NCBI RefSeq assembly: GCF_003315795.1
Contig: NZ_QMEY01000011.1
Location: 1 to 64,000, forward strand
From: Spongiactinospora rosea
GTDB lineage: Bacteria > Actinomycetota > Actinomycetes > Streptosporangiales > Streptosporangiaceae
Direction: 5' to 3'
DNA length: 64,000 bases
Shown here in pieces: positions 8,168 through 16,636 of this stretch. Below the pieces are notes generated by a model, which ran no database searches, was not told where the DNA came from, and saw only the letters and a program-made list of their open reading frames with translations. How positions within the stretch are numbered: the stretch's first letter is position 1; each line of letters begins with the position of its first letter. The translations under genes and the position numbers were made by a program.

Positions 8168-9589
8168 TCACTCGGCGGCGGGCTTGGTCTCCGTGGAGTC
8201 CTCGTCGCCGGGGGTCTCGCCGGCCTCGGCGGCTTCGGTGGCCTCGGCCTCGTCCTCGGCCGGGCCGCCGATCTCGCGGTAGATGGCCTTGAGGTCGACC
8301 GGGTTGCCCTCCTCGTCCTTGACCGTGACGGCGTCGCCGACGACGGCCCTGGCCTTGTCCCGGACGATCTCGACCATGGCCAGCGTGAGCTGGTCGTTGT
8401 CGGCGAGGTGCTTGGCCAGCGCGTTGGGCGCGACGCCCATCTCGCTCGCCCGGCGGACCACGAAGTTGGTCAGCTCCGCCTCGGAGACGCCCAGCTCCTC
8501 CGCCCTGGCGATCTTGTCGAGCACGAAGCCGGTCCGCAGCGCCTTGGCCGAGGCCTCCTCGAACTCCTTGAAGCGCTCGTCCTCGGTGGTCTGGTAGAGG
8601 CGGTAGAACGCCTCCTTGCTCAGCCCGCTGTCGGAGATCTGGTGCTGGAGGTTGTGCTTGCGCGCGTCGATCTCGGTGTTGAGGGCGCTGTCCGGCAGCG
8701 GGATCTCCACCCGGTCGAGCAGCGCGTCCAGCGCCTTCTGGCGGGACTGGGCCACCTGGTCGATCAGCTTGTTGTGGCGGATCTGGCCGCTCAGGCTCTC
8801 GCGCAGCTCGTCGAGTGTGTCGAACTCGCTGGCCAGCTGGGCGAACTCGTCGTCCAGCTCGGGCAGGACCTTCTCCTTGACCGACTTCACCGAGACCGTG
8901 ATCTCGGCCTCCTCGCCGGCGTTCTCGCCGCCGACCAGGGTGGAGGTGAAGACCTTCTGGTCACCGGCCGACATGCCGAGCAGCGCGTCGTCCAGGCCCT
9001 GCAGCACCGAACCGGCGCCGACCTCGTAGGACACCTCGCTGGCCTGCTGCTCTTCGATGTTCTGGCCGTCGACGGCGGCGGCGAGGTCCATCACGACGTA
9101 GTCGCCGGCGGCGGCCGGGCGCTCCACACCGGTGAGGGTGGCGAAACGCTGGCGCAGGCCGTCGAGCTGCTCGTCGATGTCGGCGTCGGTCACCTCGGCC
9201 GAGGGGACCGTGACCTCGATGTCGGAGTATTCGGGGACCTCGAACTTGGGCCGGACGTCGACCTCGGCGGTGAACTCGACCTGCTCGCCGTCCTCGATCT
9301 TGGTGACCTCGATCTCCGGCTGACTGACCGGGAAGATGTCGCTCTCGTCGACAGCCTGGCCGTACAGCTTGGGAACCGCGTCGTTGAGGGTCTCCTCCAG
9401 CACGACAGCGCGGCCGAAGCGCTGCTCGATGATGCGGGCAGGGACCTTGCCGGGGCGGAAGCCGGGCACGCGCACCTGCTGCGCGACCTTCTTGTACGCC
9501 GCCTGCATGCTTTCGCCGAGCTCCTCGAACGGCACCTCGACGGTGAGCTTCACCCTGGTGGGGCTGAGCTCCTCGACAGCGGTCTTCAC
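8168..9589 (-). CDS. tig: trigger factor, ribosome-associated chaperone
   Basis: Ribosome-bound peptidyl-prolyl isomerase and holdase that receives nascent chains. The 473-residue product has the N-terminal ribosome-binding signature GFRPGKVP at 43-50, a central FKBP-like domain (about 150-240) and the helical C-terminal arms. It ends in an acidic tail rich in Glu and Ala, as in other actinobacterial trigger factors. Clear ATG start, with a GGAG-type ribosome site in the preceding bases. It is monocistronic here, closed by a strong hairpin. Confidence 0.96.
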   Translation of the reverse strand: MKTAVEELSPTRVKLTVEVPFEELGESMQAAYKKVAQQVRVPGFRPGKVPARIIEQRFGRAVVLEETLNDAVPKLYGQAVDESDIFPVSQPEIEVTKIEDGEQVEFTAEVDVRPKFEVPEYSDIEVTVPSAEVTDADIDEQLDGLRQRFATLTGVERPAAAGDYVVMDLAAAVDGQNIEEQQASEVSYEVGAGSVLQGLDDALLGMSAGDQKVFTSTLVGGENAGEEAEITVSVKSVKEKVLPELDDEFAQLASEFDTLDELRESLSGQIRHNKLIDQVAQSRQKALDALLDRVEIPLPDSALNTEIDARKHNLQHQISDSGLSKEAFYRLYQTTEDERFKEFEEASAKALRTGFVLDKIARAEELGVSEAELTNFVVRRASEMGVAPNALAKHLADNDQLTLAMVEIVRDKARAVVGDAVTVKDEEGNPVDLKAIYREIGGPAEDEAEATEAAEAGETPGDEDSTETKPAAE

Positions 9590-9886
9590 GGGGTGGTCTC
9601 CTTGGTCAAGCTTCGAGTGATCGCGGGCGCGTCAAGTCGTGCTTTGTCGGTCGGTTCGGCCTCGCCGCCTGACGACCGGGCCGCGGACGACCCGCCGCTT
9701 CCGGCTCGGCTCTCCCCTCCCGCTCTACGGCTACCGCGGCAAGCTCGCGCGCCGCGCCCACATGAGCGGCGCTGTCGTCGGTCGCCTCGCGGACCCTGTC
9801 GCTTGCGGACATGCTCCAGCGCGGCGATGTCCAGCGCCGCAGGCCAGTCTAGGGCAGATATGCGGCGATGGGCGACGGCGCGGCAG
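9590..9886. other. intergenic, upstream of tig
   Basis: 297 bases between the tig start and the stop of the DUF5753 gene. It should hold the tig promoter. Short ORFs on both strands lack ribosome sites and recognisable sequence. I see no clear promoter motif or hairpin. Confidence 0.4.
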
Positions 9887-10753
9887 TCAGATCTCCTTCA
9901 TGACCTTAACGAGGATCTCCACGGTCTCCTCGGGCGTGGTGCTGACCGCGCACAGCCGCTCCATGACCTCGCTGTAACGATCGACGTCCTCGCGCTTGTC
10001 CAGGTACAGGGCGCTGGCCAGTTGCTCGACGTAGACCACGTCGGGCAGCTCGGAGTCGGCGAAGCGCAGCACGCTGAACGCGCCGCCCTCGGCGCTGTGC
10101 CCGCCGAAGCTGAACGGCATGACCTGGATGGTGATGTTGGGCTGGCGCATCAGCTCCAGCAGGTGTTCGAGCTGCGCCCGCATGACGTCGGCCCCGCCGA
10201 TCGGCCGGCGCAGCGCCGCCTCGTCGATCACCGCCCAGAAGAACGGCCCGCCTTCGGTCTCCAGCACCCGCTGGCGCTCCATCCGCAGGTCGACCCGCCT
10301 GGCGATCTCGTGCGGGCCGATCGTGGCGGCCCCGGCGGTGATCACGGCGCGGGCGTACTCCTTGGTCTGGAGCAGGCCGGGGACGAACTGGACCTCGTAG
10401 GTGCGGATGCGGGAGGCGGCCTCCTCCAGCCCGACGTACGCCTGGAACCACGACGGCAGCAGGTCGTTGTAGCGGTGCCACCAGCCCGGCTCGTTGGCCC
10501 GGAGCACCAGGTCCATGACAGGGCGGCGGGCGCCTTCGTCCTCGACCCCGTAGAAGGTCAGGAGGTCGGAGACGTCGCGCTCCTTGAAGCCGACCCGGCC
10601 CAGCTCCATCCTGCTGATCTTGGACTCAGAGCCGCGGATCAGGTGACCCGCTTCCTCCCTGGAAATCCCCTTCGCCTCGCGAAGCCGGCGGAGTTGCGAG
10701 CCCAGGAGGATACGCAGAGCCGTGGGTCCTGCTCCCGGCTGTGTGTGCGTCAC
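9887..10753 (-). CDS. XRE-family regulator with DUF5753
   Basis: DNA-binding protein of 288 residues. Residues about 14-70 form a helix-turn-helix (LRRLREAKGISREEAGHL ... SKISRMELG); the rest is the DUF5753 domain (PGWWHRYNDLLPSWFQ, VPGLLQTKEYARAVI). This family (Scr1-like) is highly expanded in actinomycetes and usually sits beside DUF397 or RsbW-like ATPase genes. Here it is divergent from an ATPase gene, which supports a regulator/anti-sigma-like pair. GTG start with an AGGAGGG ribosome site. Target and signal are unknown. Confidence 0.9.
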   Translation of the reverse strand: MTHTQPGAGPTALRILLGSQLRRLREAKGISREEAGHLIRGSESKISRMELGRVGFKERDVSDLLTFYGVEDEGARRPVMDLVLRANEPGWWHRYNDLLPSWFQAYVGLEEAASRIRTYEVQFVPGLLQTKEYARAVITAGAATIGPHEIARRVDLRMERQRVLETEGGPFFWAVIDEAALRRPIGGADVMRAQLEHLLELMRQPNITIQVMPFSFGGHSAEGGAFSVLRFADSELPDVVYVEQLASALYLDKREDVDRYSEVMERLCAVSTTPEETVEILVKVMKEI

Positions 10754-11031
10754 GACACCCTCCTGTCACGTTGCACCAGCGCACACAGTGTCACTACTTC
10801 CCGGGCCTATGGCAAGGTCTCAACCCCGTGTCCGATTCGCAAGCTTATCCAAGTACCGGCAAGTAACCGCCCATGCGCTTGCACAATGCACCTGCACGTG
10901 CATTTGGGTCTTGCAGCTCGCGATCAGGTGTCCCATGATGGCCTAGTGCATAGTGCGCTAAAGAGGGCACTAAGCCATAAAAGCGGTAGTGGTACATGTC
11001 TTCGCGAGGGACAGCGGGAGGTAACGGCAGC
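10754..11031. promoter_or_regulatory. divergent promoter region with repeated TAGTGC
   Basis: The region separates the DUF5753 regulator from the ATPase gene. It holds TAGTGC twice in tandem (10944-10949, 10951-10956) and its inverse GCACTA (10967-10972), making a perfect 6-bp inverted repeat with a 10-base spacer. A palindrome TGCACGTGCA is at 10893-10902. These are good candidates for operators of the DUF5753 protein. Confidence 0.45.
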
Positions 11032-11526
11032 ATGGTGGAGCAGCCGACGTCCACTGCCGACTGTCTACGGATCCACCACTGGGTCAGATTCCCGGACCTG
11101 CTGCACTTCCCCTCCAGCGAGACGACCACCACCCCGCTGTCCCCCCAGGCCGACTCGGTCAAGCTCGCCCGCGACGTGACCAGGACGACGCTGGGGACGT
11201 GGGGTTTCGGCGATCTCGGCGACGACGCCGCACTGGTGGTCTCCGAACTCGTCACCAACGCCGTGCGCTACGCGCTCTACCCCGATCAGTTCGCCGCGGG
11301 GCAGATCACGCTGACGCTGGTCCGGATCAGCCGGCACGTCGTACTGGCGGTCTGCGACCCGAGCGACAAGATCCCGGTGCCCAAGGAGCCCGACTTCATC
11401 TCCGAGAACGGCCGCGGCCTGTACATCGTGCAGACCTACAGCCGCGACTGGGGCTGGAATCACCTGGACACCGGCGGCAAGGCCGTGTGGGCGCTGTTCA
11501 GCCACGAGGAGACCGGCCGCCGATAG
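11032..11526 (+). CDS. RsbW-like ATP-binding protein
   Basis: A 164-residue single-domain GHKL ATPase of the anti-sigma/serine-kinase (HATPase_c_2) type. The N box reads ELVTNAVRYAL and the G2 region ENGRGLYIVQTYSRDWGW. Such proteins bind ATP and may act as anti-sigma factors or partners of DUF5753/DUF397 regulators. Start at 11032 is chosen because GGGAGG (11016-11021) lies 10 bases upstream; a longer frame opens at 10996 without a good ribosome site. Divergent from the DUF5753 gene. Confidence 0.85.
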   Translation: MVEQPTSTADCLRIHHWVRFPDLLHFPSSETTTTPLSPQADSVKLARDVTRTTLGTWGFGDLGDDAALVVSELVTNAVRYALYPDQFAAGQITLTLVRISRHVVLAVCDPSDKIPVPKEPDFISENGRGLYIVQTYSRDWGWNHLDTGGKAVWALFSHEETGRR

Positions 11527-11539
11527 GCGGCGGTCCCCG

Positions 11540-11613
11540 TCGGGGCGGCGGGATTTGAACCCACGACCTTCTGGTCCCAAACCAGACGCGCTGCCAAGCT
11601 GCGCCACGCCCCG
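11540..11613 (-). tRNA. tRNA-Pro (TGG)
   Basis: Cloverleaf with acceptor CGGGGCG/CGCCCCG, anticodon stem TCTGG/CCAGA around loop TTTGGGA (anticodon TGG), and T loop TTCAAAT. Discriminator A; CCA is not encoded. Confidence 0.97.
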
Positions 11614-11702
11614 CGACGCCCGGTGCGCAAGCCTTCCGGAACTCCGGTACGCTTACGCCCTGACGACCGGATGAAGTCTAGACCAGACGACGACCGGCTC
11701 GC

Positions 11703-11776
11703 GCGGACGTAGCTCAATGGTAGAGCCCCAGTCTTCCAAACTGGCTACGCGGGTTCGATTCCCGTCGTCCGCTCCA
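11703..11776 (+). tRNA. tRNA-Gly (TCC)
   Basis: Cloverleaf with acceptor GCGGACG/CGTCCGC, anticodon stem CCAGT/ACTGG around loop CTTCCAA (anticodon TCC), and T loop TTCGATT. The CCA end is encoded. Divergent from tRNA-Pro. Confidence 0.97.
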
Positions 11777-11928
11777 CGGCCTTCGGCCTCCGGGCGCAAG
11801 CCGCCGCTTTCCGCTTCATTTACGCAGGTCAAGCGCCATTTCCCGGCCCGGGAACAACCTCACTGCCGATCGGGTTTCCGCCCATGCCGTACATGCGGCG
11901 CGGGACCGCTGGGCATCAGGAGGACGTG

Positions 11929-12819
11929 ATGGGCGATTACGGACTACCGCTGGAATTCGGCTATTTTCTCATCCCGAACGCCGACGACCCGCTGCTCGAA
12001 CGCGCGCGGCTGGCCGACCGGCTCGGGCTCGACCTGATCGGTGTGCAGGACCACCCCTACCAGCGGTCGTACGTCGAGACCTGGACGCTGCTCAGCATGG
12101 TGGCGGCGGTGACCGAGCGGATCAAGGTGTTCCCCGACGTGGCGAGCCTGCCGCTGCGCCCGCCCGCCGTGCTGGCCAAGGCCGCGGCGAGCCTGGACGT
12201 CCTCAGCGGCGGCCGGATGGAGCTGGGGCTCGGGTCCGGTGCCATCTGGGACGCGATCGAGGCGTACGGCGGGCCGCGCCGCACCACGGGCGAGGCCAGG
12301 GCGGCGCTGGACGAGGCGATCACGATCATCAGGGGCCTGTGGTCCGAGGAGCGCTCGGTGCGCTTGGAGGGTCAGCACTACCGGGTCTCGGGGGCCCGGC
12401 CAGGGCCGGCGCCCGCCCACCCGATCGGGATCTGGCTCGGCGTGTACGGGCCCAAGGCGCTCGCGCTCACCGGCGCGCGGGCGGACGGCTGGCTGCCCTC
12501 CTCGCCCTACGCGCCGCCGGACCGGCTGCCGGAGCTGCACGCGCGCATCGACGAGGCCGCCGCCGCGGCGGGCCGGGAGCCGAGCGCGATCAGGCGGATC
12601 TACAACATCAACGGCACGATCACCGACGGGCCCTCCGAGGGCTTCCTGCACGGCCCGCCCGAGCAGTGGGCCGAGGAATTGACCGACGTGGCCGTCGGAT
12701 ACGGGATGGACTCCTTCGTCCTGTGGGCCGAGGGCGACCAGGAGACGCAGTTGCGGCGGTACGCCGAGGAGGTCGTCCCGGAGGTGCGCGAGCGGGTGGC
12801 GCGCGAGCGCAAAGGCTGA
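11929..12819 (+). CDS. LLM-class (F420-dependent type) oxidoreductase
   Basis: A 296-residue luciferase-like monooxygenase-fold protein. Visible are the N-terminal strand FGYFLIPNADDP, the family motif DLIGVQDHPYQ, TERIKVFPDVASLPLRPPAV and the GGRMELGLGSG segment that binds the flavin phosphate. In actinomycetes most such proteins use coenzyme F420; the substrate cannot be told from sequence. ATG at 11929 has AGGAGG (11918-11923) five bases upstream; the longer frame from 11884 is rejected. It is 34 bases from the next gene and may be co-transcribed with trpB2. Confidence 0.88.
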   Translation: MGDYGLPLEFGYFLIPNADDPLLERARLADRLGLDLIGVQDHPYQRSYVETWTLLSMVAAVTERIKVFPDVASLPLRPPAVLAKAAASLDVLSGGRMELGLGSGAIWDAIEAYGGPRRTTGEARAALDEAITIIRGLWSEERSVRLEGQHYRVSGARPGPAPAHPIGIWLGVYGPKALALTGARADGWLPSSPYAPPDRLPELHARIDEAAAAAGREPSAIRRIYNINGTITDGPSEGFLHGPPEQWAEELTDVAVGYGMDSFVLWAEGDQETQLRRYAEEVVPEVRERVARERKG

Positions 12820-12853
12820 TCGAGGCTTCCGTGACGCCGGGCGGCGGAGGAAA

Positions 12854-14254
12854 GTGGTGGAGGTCACTCCGGTACAGCCCATGGAGACCCGCATGGCGCA
12901 CGAGGCCACCCGAGTCCTGCTCGACGAGTCCCGCATCCCCCGCACCTGGTACAACATCGTGGCCGACCTCCCGGCCCCGCCGCCCCCGCCGCTGCATCCC
13001 GGCACCGGGCGGCCGGTCGGCCCGGAGGATCTGGCGCCGCTGTTCCCGATGGAGCTGATCGCGCAGGAGGCCGGCGCGGAGCGGTTCGTGCCGATCCCGG
13101 ACGACGTGCGCGACGTCTACCGGCTCTGGCGGCCGACCCCGCTGATCAGGGCCAGGCGGCTGGAACGCGCGCTGGGCACCCCGGCGCGCATCTACTACAA
13201 GTACGAGGGCGGCTCGCCGTCCGGCTCGCACAAGGCCAACACCGCCGTCCCGCAGGCCCACTACAACGCGCGGGAGGGCATCAGGCGGCTGACGACCGAG
13301 ACCGGGGCGGGTCAGTGGGGGACGGCGCTGGCGTTCGCCTGCGCGCAGTACGGCCTGGAGTGCGAGATCTGGATGGTCCGCGCCTCCCATGACCAAAAGC
13401 CGCACCGCAGGTCGCTGATGGGCGTGTACGGCGCGACCGTGCACGCCAGCCCGTCGCCGCTGACCCGCGCGGGCGAGGCGATCCTGGCCGGGGACCCGGA
13501 CGGCCCGGGCAGCCTGGGCATCGCGATCAGCGAGGCGGTGGAGGTCGCCGCCGGCGCGGACGACACCAGGTACGCGCTGGGCTCGGTGCTCAACCACGTC
13601 CTGATGCACCAGACGGTGATCGGCGAGGAGGCGCTGGAACAGCTCGCCGCGTTCGGCGAGACGCCGGATCTGATCGTGGGCTGCACGGGCGGGGGTTCCA
13701 ACTTCGCCGGGCTGGCCTTCCCGTTCCTGCGGGAGAAGCTGGCCGGGCGGATCGCCCCGGAGATCCGGGCGGTGGAGCCCGCGGCGTGCCCGTCCTTCAC
13801 CCGGGGCACGTACGCGTACGACTTCGGCGACACCGCCGGGCTCACACCGTTGCTGAAGATGCACACGCTGGGGCACGGGTTCGTGCCCGATCCGATCCAC
13901 GCGGGCGGCCTGCGCTACCACGGCATGTCCCCGCTGCTGTCGCATCTGTACGAGCTGGGGATGTTCGGCGCGGTGGCCAGGAGCCAGACGGAGTGCTTCG
14001 AGGCGGGCGTGCGGTTCGCCCGTACCGAGGGGATCGTCCCGGCCCCCGAGCCCGCGCACGCGGTGGCCGAGGCCATCGCCGAGGCGCTGCGCTGCAAGGA
14101 GAGCGGGGAGCCGAAGGTGATCCTGACCGCGCTGTGCGGCCACGGGCATTTCGATCTCGCCGCCTACGACAGATACCTGTCGGGCGAGATGCGGGACTTC
14201 ACTCTTCCGCAGGAGCGGATCGACGCGGCCCTGGCCGCACTTCCGGTGCGCTGA
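12854..14254 (+). CDS. trpB2: TrpB2-type tryptophan synthase beta chain-like enzyme
   Basis: PLP enzyme of the TrpB2 subfamily, which makes tryptophan from indole and serine, often without a TrpA partner. The PLP lysine is in GSHKAN (about Lys127) and the phosphate loop is CTGGGSNFAG. The N-terminus (IPRTWYNIVADLP, LFPMELIAQE) is diagnostic of TrpB2. No trpA or other trp genes are nearby, so it is more likely a salvage or accessory enzyme than the main synthase. Start uncertain: GTG at 12854 or 12857 after GGAGG, or ATG at 12881/12893. Confidence 0.9.
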   Translation: MVEVTPVQPMETRMAHEATRVLLDESRIPRTWYNIVADLPAPPPPPLHPGTGRPVGPEDLAPLFPMELIAQEAGAERFVPIPDDVRDVYRLWRPTPLIRARRLERALGTPARIYYKYEGGSPSGSHKANTAVPQAHYNAREGIRRLTTETGAGQWGTALAFACAQYGLECEIWMVRASHDQKPHRRSLMGVYGATVHASPSPLTRAGEAILAGDPDGPGSLGIAISEAVEVAAGADDTRYALGSVLNHVLMHQTVIGEEALEQLAAFGETPDLIVGCTGGGSNFAGLAFPFLREKLAGRIAPEIRAVEPAACPSFTRGTYAYDFGDTAGLTPLLKMHTLGHGFVPDPIHAGGLRYHGMSPLLSHLYELGMFGAVARSQTECFEAGVRFARTEGIVPAPEPAHAVAEAIAEALRCKESGEPKVILTALCGHGHFDLAAYDRYLSGEMRDFTLPQERIDAALAALPVR

Positions 14255-14690
14255 GGCGGTCATCTGGCGGCCGGGTTGCGCGCCATGTCATGAAGAATGC
14301 ACGCAATCCCGGCCTCCGGACATCTACCGGTCCGGCAAGGAGTGACCGAAGGGTCCGCAAAATCCCTAGATAACCCTGACCGTCCGGATTAACTGAGCGC
14401 GGGCGTCTCCCGGACCTGGTTCGCGACCTGTTCGGGCAGGGTCCGCGCTCGCCGGAGTACGCCGAGCGGATCCACTGCCTGCCGCGGCGCCCGTGAACCG
14501 AACGGCGTTCATTACACTGCGCTATCGTTATAGCTTTTTCTAGAAATAGCCCCGATTTTGGCGCTTTGAGAAGATCCATCGTTACTAGACTTCGAGGTGA
14601 GGAGTCAGGACCGCCTGCACGCCTCCTGCTGGCCGGAACCCCAGTCAACTGACCACACGAATGGTCAGGTTTGCGAGTCAGGAGAAAATT
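14255..14690. other. intergenic, AT-rich centre, possible gene remnants
   Basis: 436 bases. Between 14515 and 14590 the DNA is notably AT-rich for this genome and has a small hairpin GCTAT-CGTT-ATAGC, likely a promoter region. Around 14395-14496 one + frame reads like real protein (RGRLPDLVRDLFGQGPRS ... EYAERIH) and ends at a TGA, but has no start; it may be the tail of a decayed gene. No intact gene is present. Confidence 0.35.
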
Positions 14691-14885
14691 GTGACCGAAT
14701 TCGACGGCTTCGTGATGGGTGGCGGGCACAACGGGTCCCCCTGCGCGGCACGCCCGGCCGCCGCGGGCCGCGCGCCGACCGTCGAGCGGAACGCCGTGGG
14801 GGCAGGCGCGCGCCCCACCGGGACCTCCGACGTCGGCCTGCGGTCCGCGCCGCGGCCCGCTCCGGACCGGGGCAACGCCGGATGA
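14691..14885 (+). pseudogene. remnant of a FAD-dependent oxidoreductase N-terminus
   Basis: From a GTG with an AGGAG site the 64-codon frame begins TEFDGFVMGGGHNG, then CAAR, AGRAP and VERNAV-GAGA. This matches, in order, the FAD-binding N-terminus of phytoene-dehydrogenase-like oxidoreductases (beta strand, GGGHNG dinucleotide loop, helix, and the ERN end of the second strand). After about 45 residues the similarity ends and the frame stops. Nothing of the remaining roughly 450 residues is seen. The stop (TGA) overlaps the start of the phosphatase gene (ATGA), so the relic may now serve as a translated leader. Confidence 0.55.
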
Positions 14886-16600
14886 CCGCCGACTTCGTGA
14901 TCGACCCCGGCTCCCCCGAGCAGCGGCGGCTGAGCAGCCCCGCGACCGTCGAGGAGCAGCTGTCGCTGCTGAACGAGGCGAGCCGGCGCATCGGCAGCAC
15001 CCTGGACCTGCGGCAGACCGGCCGCGAGCTGATGGAGGTGGCCGTGCCGCGGTTCGCCGACGCGGCGGGGGTCCTGGTGCACGACCGGCTGGTGTCGGAG
15101 GGGGAGTTCCCGGGGCGGACGGCGGACGGCACGGCGACCGTGCGCAGGATCGCGGTGGGCGCGACGAGCCGGGCGGGCGCCTACCGGCCGGCGTTCCCGC
15201 TGGACGAGGTCACCACCTATCCGGCCTGGTCGCCGTACACGCGGTGCATCGCCACCGCCCAGACCATCCTCTATCCCCGGATGGACGTCGGCACGGCCCG
15301 GGAGATCGCGCCGACCTGGAAGCGGGACGTGAAGATCTCGCTGCTGGAGGACGCCTCGATCCTCATCGTGCCGCTGTCGGCCAGGGGCCGGGTGCTGGGG
15401 TTCGTGGTGTTCACCAGGATGCCGGACAGCCCGGCCTTCCATGAGAAGGACGTGGCGCTGGCCGAGGAGCTGGCCGGTCGTACCGCGCTGTGCCTGGACA
15501 ACGCCCGCCTGTACGACCGGGAACGGCGTACCGCGCTGACCCTGCAGAGCAGCCTGCTGCCCGCCGACCTGCCCGCGCCGCCGGGCCTGGAGATCGCCTC
15601 CCGCTACCTCCCGGCCAGCGACCTGACCGGCGTCGGCGGCGACTGGTACGACGTGATCCCGCTGCCCGGCCACCGGGTCGCGCTGGTCGTGGGCGACGTG
15701 ATGGGGCACGGCACCCGCGCCGCCGCCACCATGGGCCAGCTCCGCACCGCCGCGCGCACCCTGGCCAGCCTGGACCTCACGCCCAAGGAGGTCCTGTTCC
15801 GCCTCAACCGGATGACCCAGGACCTCGACGCCACCCAGATCGCCACCTGCGTCTACGCCACCTACGACCCGATCACGCACACCTGCGCCATCGGCCGGGC
15901 CGGTCATGTGCCGCCGATCCTGCTCGGCCCGGACGGCGGCACGGAGCTGATCGAGTTACCCCCCGGCCTGCCGCTCGGCATCGGCGGTCAGGCATTCGAG
16001 ATGCGCGAGCTGACGCTGCCGACCGGCAGCGTGCTCACCTTCTACACCGACGGCCTGGTGGAGAGCAGAGATCGCGACCTCGACTCGGGCATCAGAGACC
16101 TGCGGCGGGTGCTCGAATGCAGCTACCAGGACCTTGAGGATCTCTGCGACGCGACGATCGCCACCCAGCGCCCGCCGCACGAGCGCGACGACATCGCGCT
16201 GCTGCTGGCCCGGGTGCGCGACCTGTCCCCCGCCGAGTTCGCGAGCTGGACGCTGCCGTTCGAGGCGCGTTCGGCGGGCGAGGCCAGGTGGCTGGTCCGC
16301 ACCACCTTGCGTTCGTGGGGGCAGACCGGGGTGCTGGACACCACCGAGCTGGTGGTGAGCGAACTGGTGGCCAACGCCGTCAACCACGGCAGCGGCCCGA
16401 TCGAGCTGCGCCTGCTGCGCGGCTCGACACTGCTGTGCGAGGTGGCCGACCGTTCGCCGCAGCCGCCCTCGATGTGGCGGCCCGACCTGGACGACGAGGC
16501 CGGGCGCGGGCTCAACCTGATCAACCGGTTCTCCTACCGCTGGGGCAGCCGCCCGACCAGTACCGGGAAGATTGTCTGGTGTGAGGTGAGACTGCCCTGA
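14882..16600 (+). CDS. GAF-SpoIIE phosphatase-HATPase regulatory protein
   Basis: A 572-residue cytosolic regulator with three parts: a GAF sensor (about 20-195), a PP2C/SpoIIE serine phosphatase (about 210-420; GVGGDWYDV near 250 and VVGDVMGHGTRAA near 270 carry the metal aspartates, FYTDGLVE later), and an RsbW-like ATPase (about 455-572; ELVVSELVANAVNHG, AGRGLNLI). Phosphatase plus kinase-type ATPase in one chain is the usual actinomycete switch on anti-sigma/anti-anti-sigma partners. The ATG overlaps the stop of the upstream 64-codon frame as ATGA; its own ribosome site is weak, so coupling is likely. Confidence 0.9.
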   Translation: MTADFVIDPGSPEQRRLSSPATVEEQLSLLNEASRRIGSTLDLRQTGRELMEVAVPRFADAAGVLVHDRLVSEGEFPGRTADGTATVRRIAVGATSRAGAYRPAFPLDEVTTYPAWSPYTRCIATAQTILYPRMDVGTAREIAPTWKRDVKISLLEDASILIVPLSARGRVLGFVVFTRMPDSPAFHEKDVALAEELAGRTALCLDNARLYDRERRTALTLQSSLLPADLPAPPGLEIASRYLPASDLTGVGGDWYDVIPLPGHRVALVVGDVMGHGTRAAATMGQLRTAARTLASLDLTPKEVLFRLNRMTQDLDATQIATCVYATYDPITHTCAIGRAGHVPPILLGPDGGTELIELPPGLPLGIGGQAFEMRELTLPTGSVLTFYTDGLVESRDRDLDSGIRDLRRVLECSYQDLEDLCDATIATQRPPHERDDIALLLARVRDLSPAEFASWTLPFEARSAGEARWLVRTTLRSWGQTGVLDTTELVVSELVANAVNHGSGPIELRLLRGSTLLCEVADRSPQPPSMWRPDLDDEAGRGLNLINRFSYRWGSRPTSTGKIVWCEVRLP

Positions 16601-16623
16601 CCAGTGCATTTGTCAGGAAACGT

Positions 16624-16629
16624 TAGGCT
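16624..16629 (+). promoter_or_regulatory. -10 of a leaderless transcript
   Basis: TAGGCT lies 7 bases before the ATG at 16637 and there is no ribosome site, so the mRNA probably begins at the start codon. Confidence 0.5.
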
Positions 16630-16636
16630 TCGGGGT

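Noticed and set aside
8408..11179. 923-codon + strand frame opposite tig and the DUF5753 gene
   Set aside because: It crosses two unrelated genes and an intergenic gap on the other strand; composition is that of an antisense frame in GC-rich DNA.
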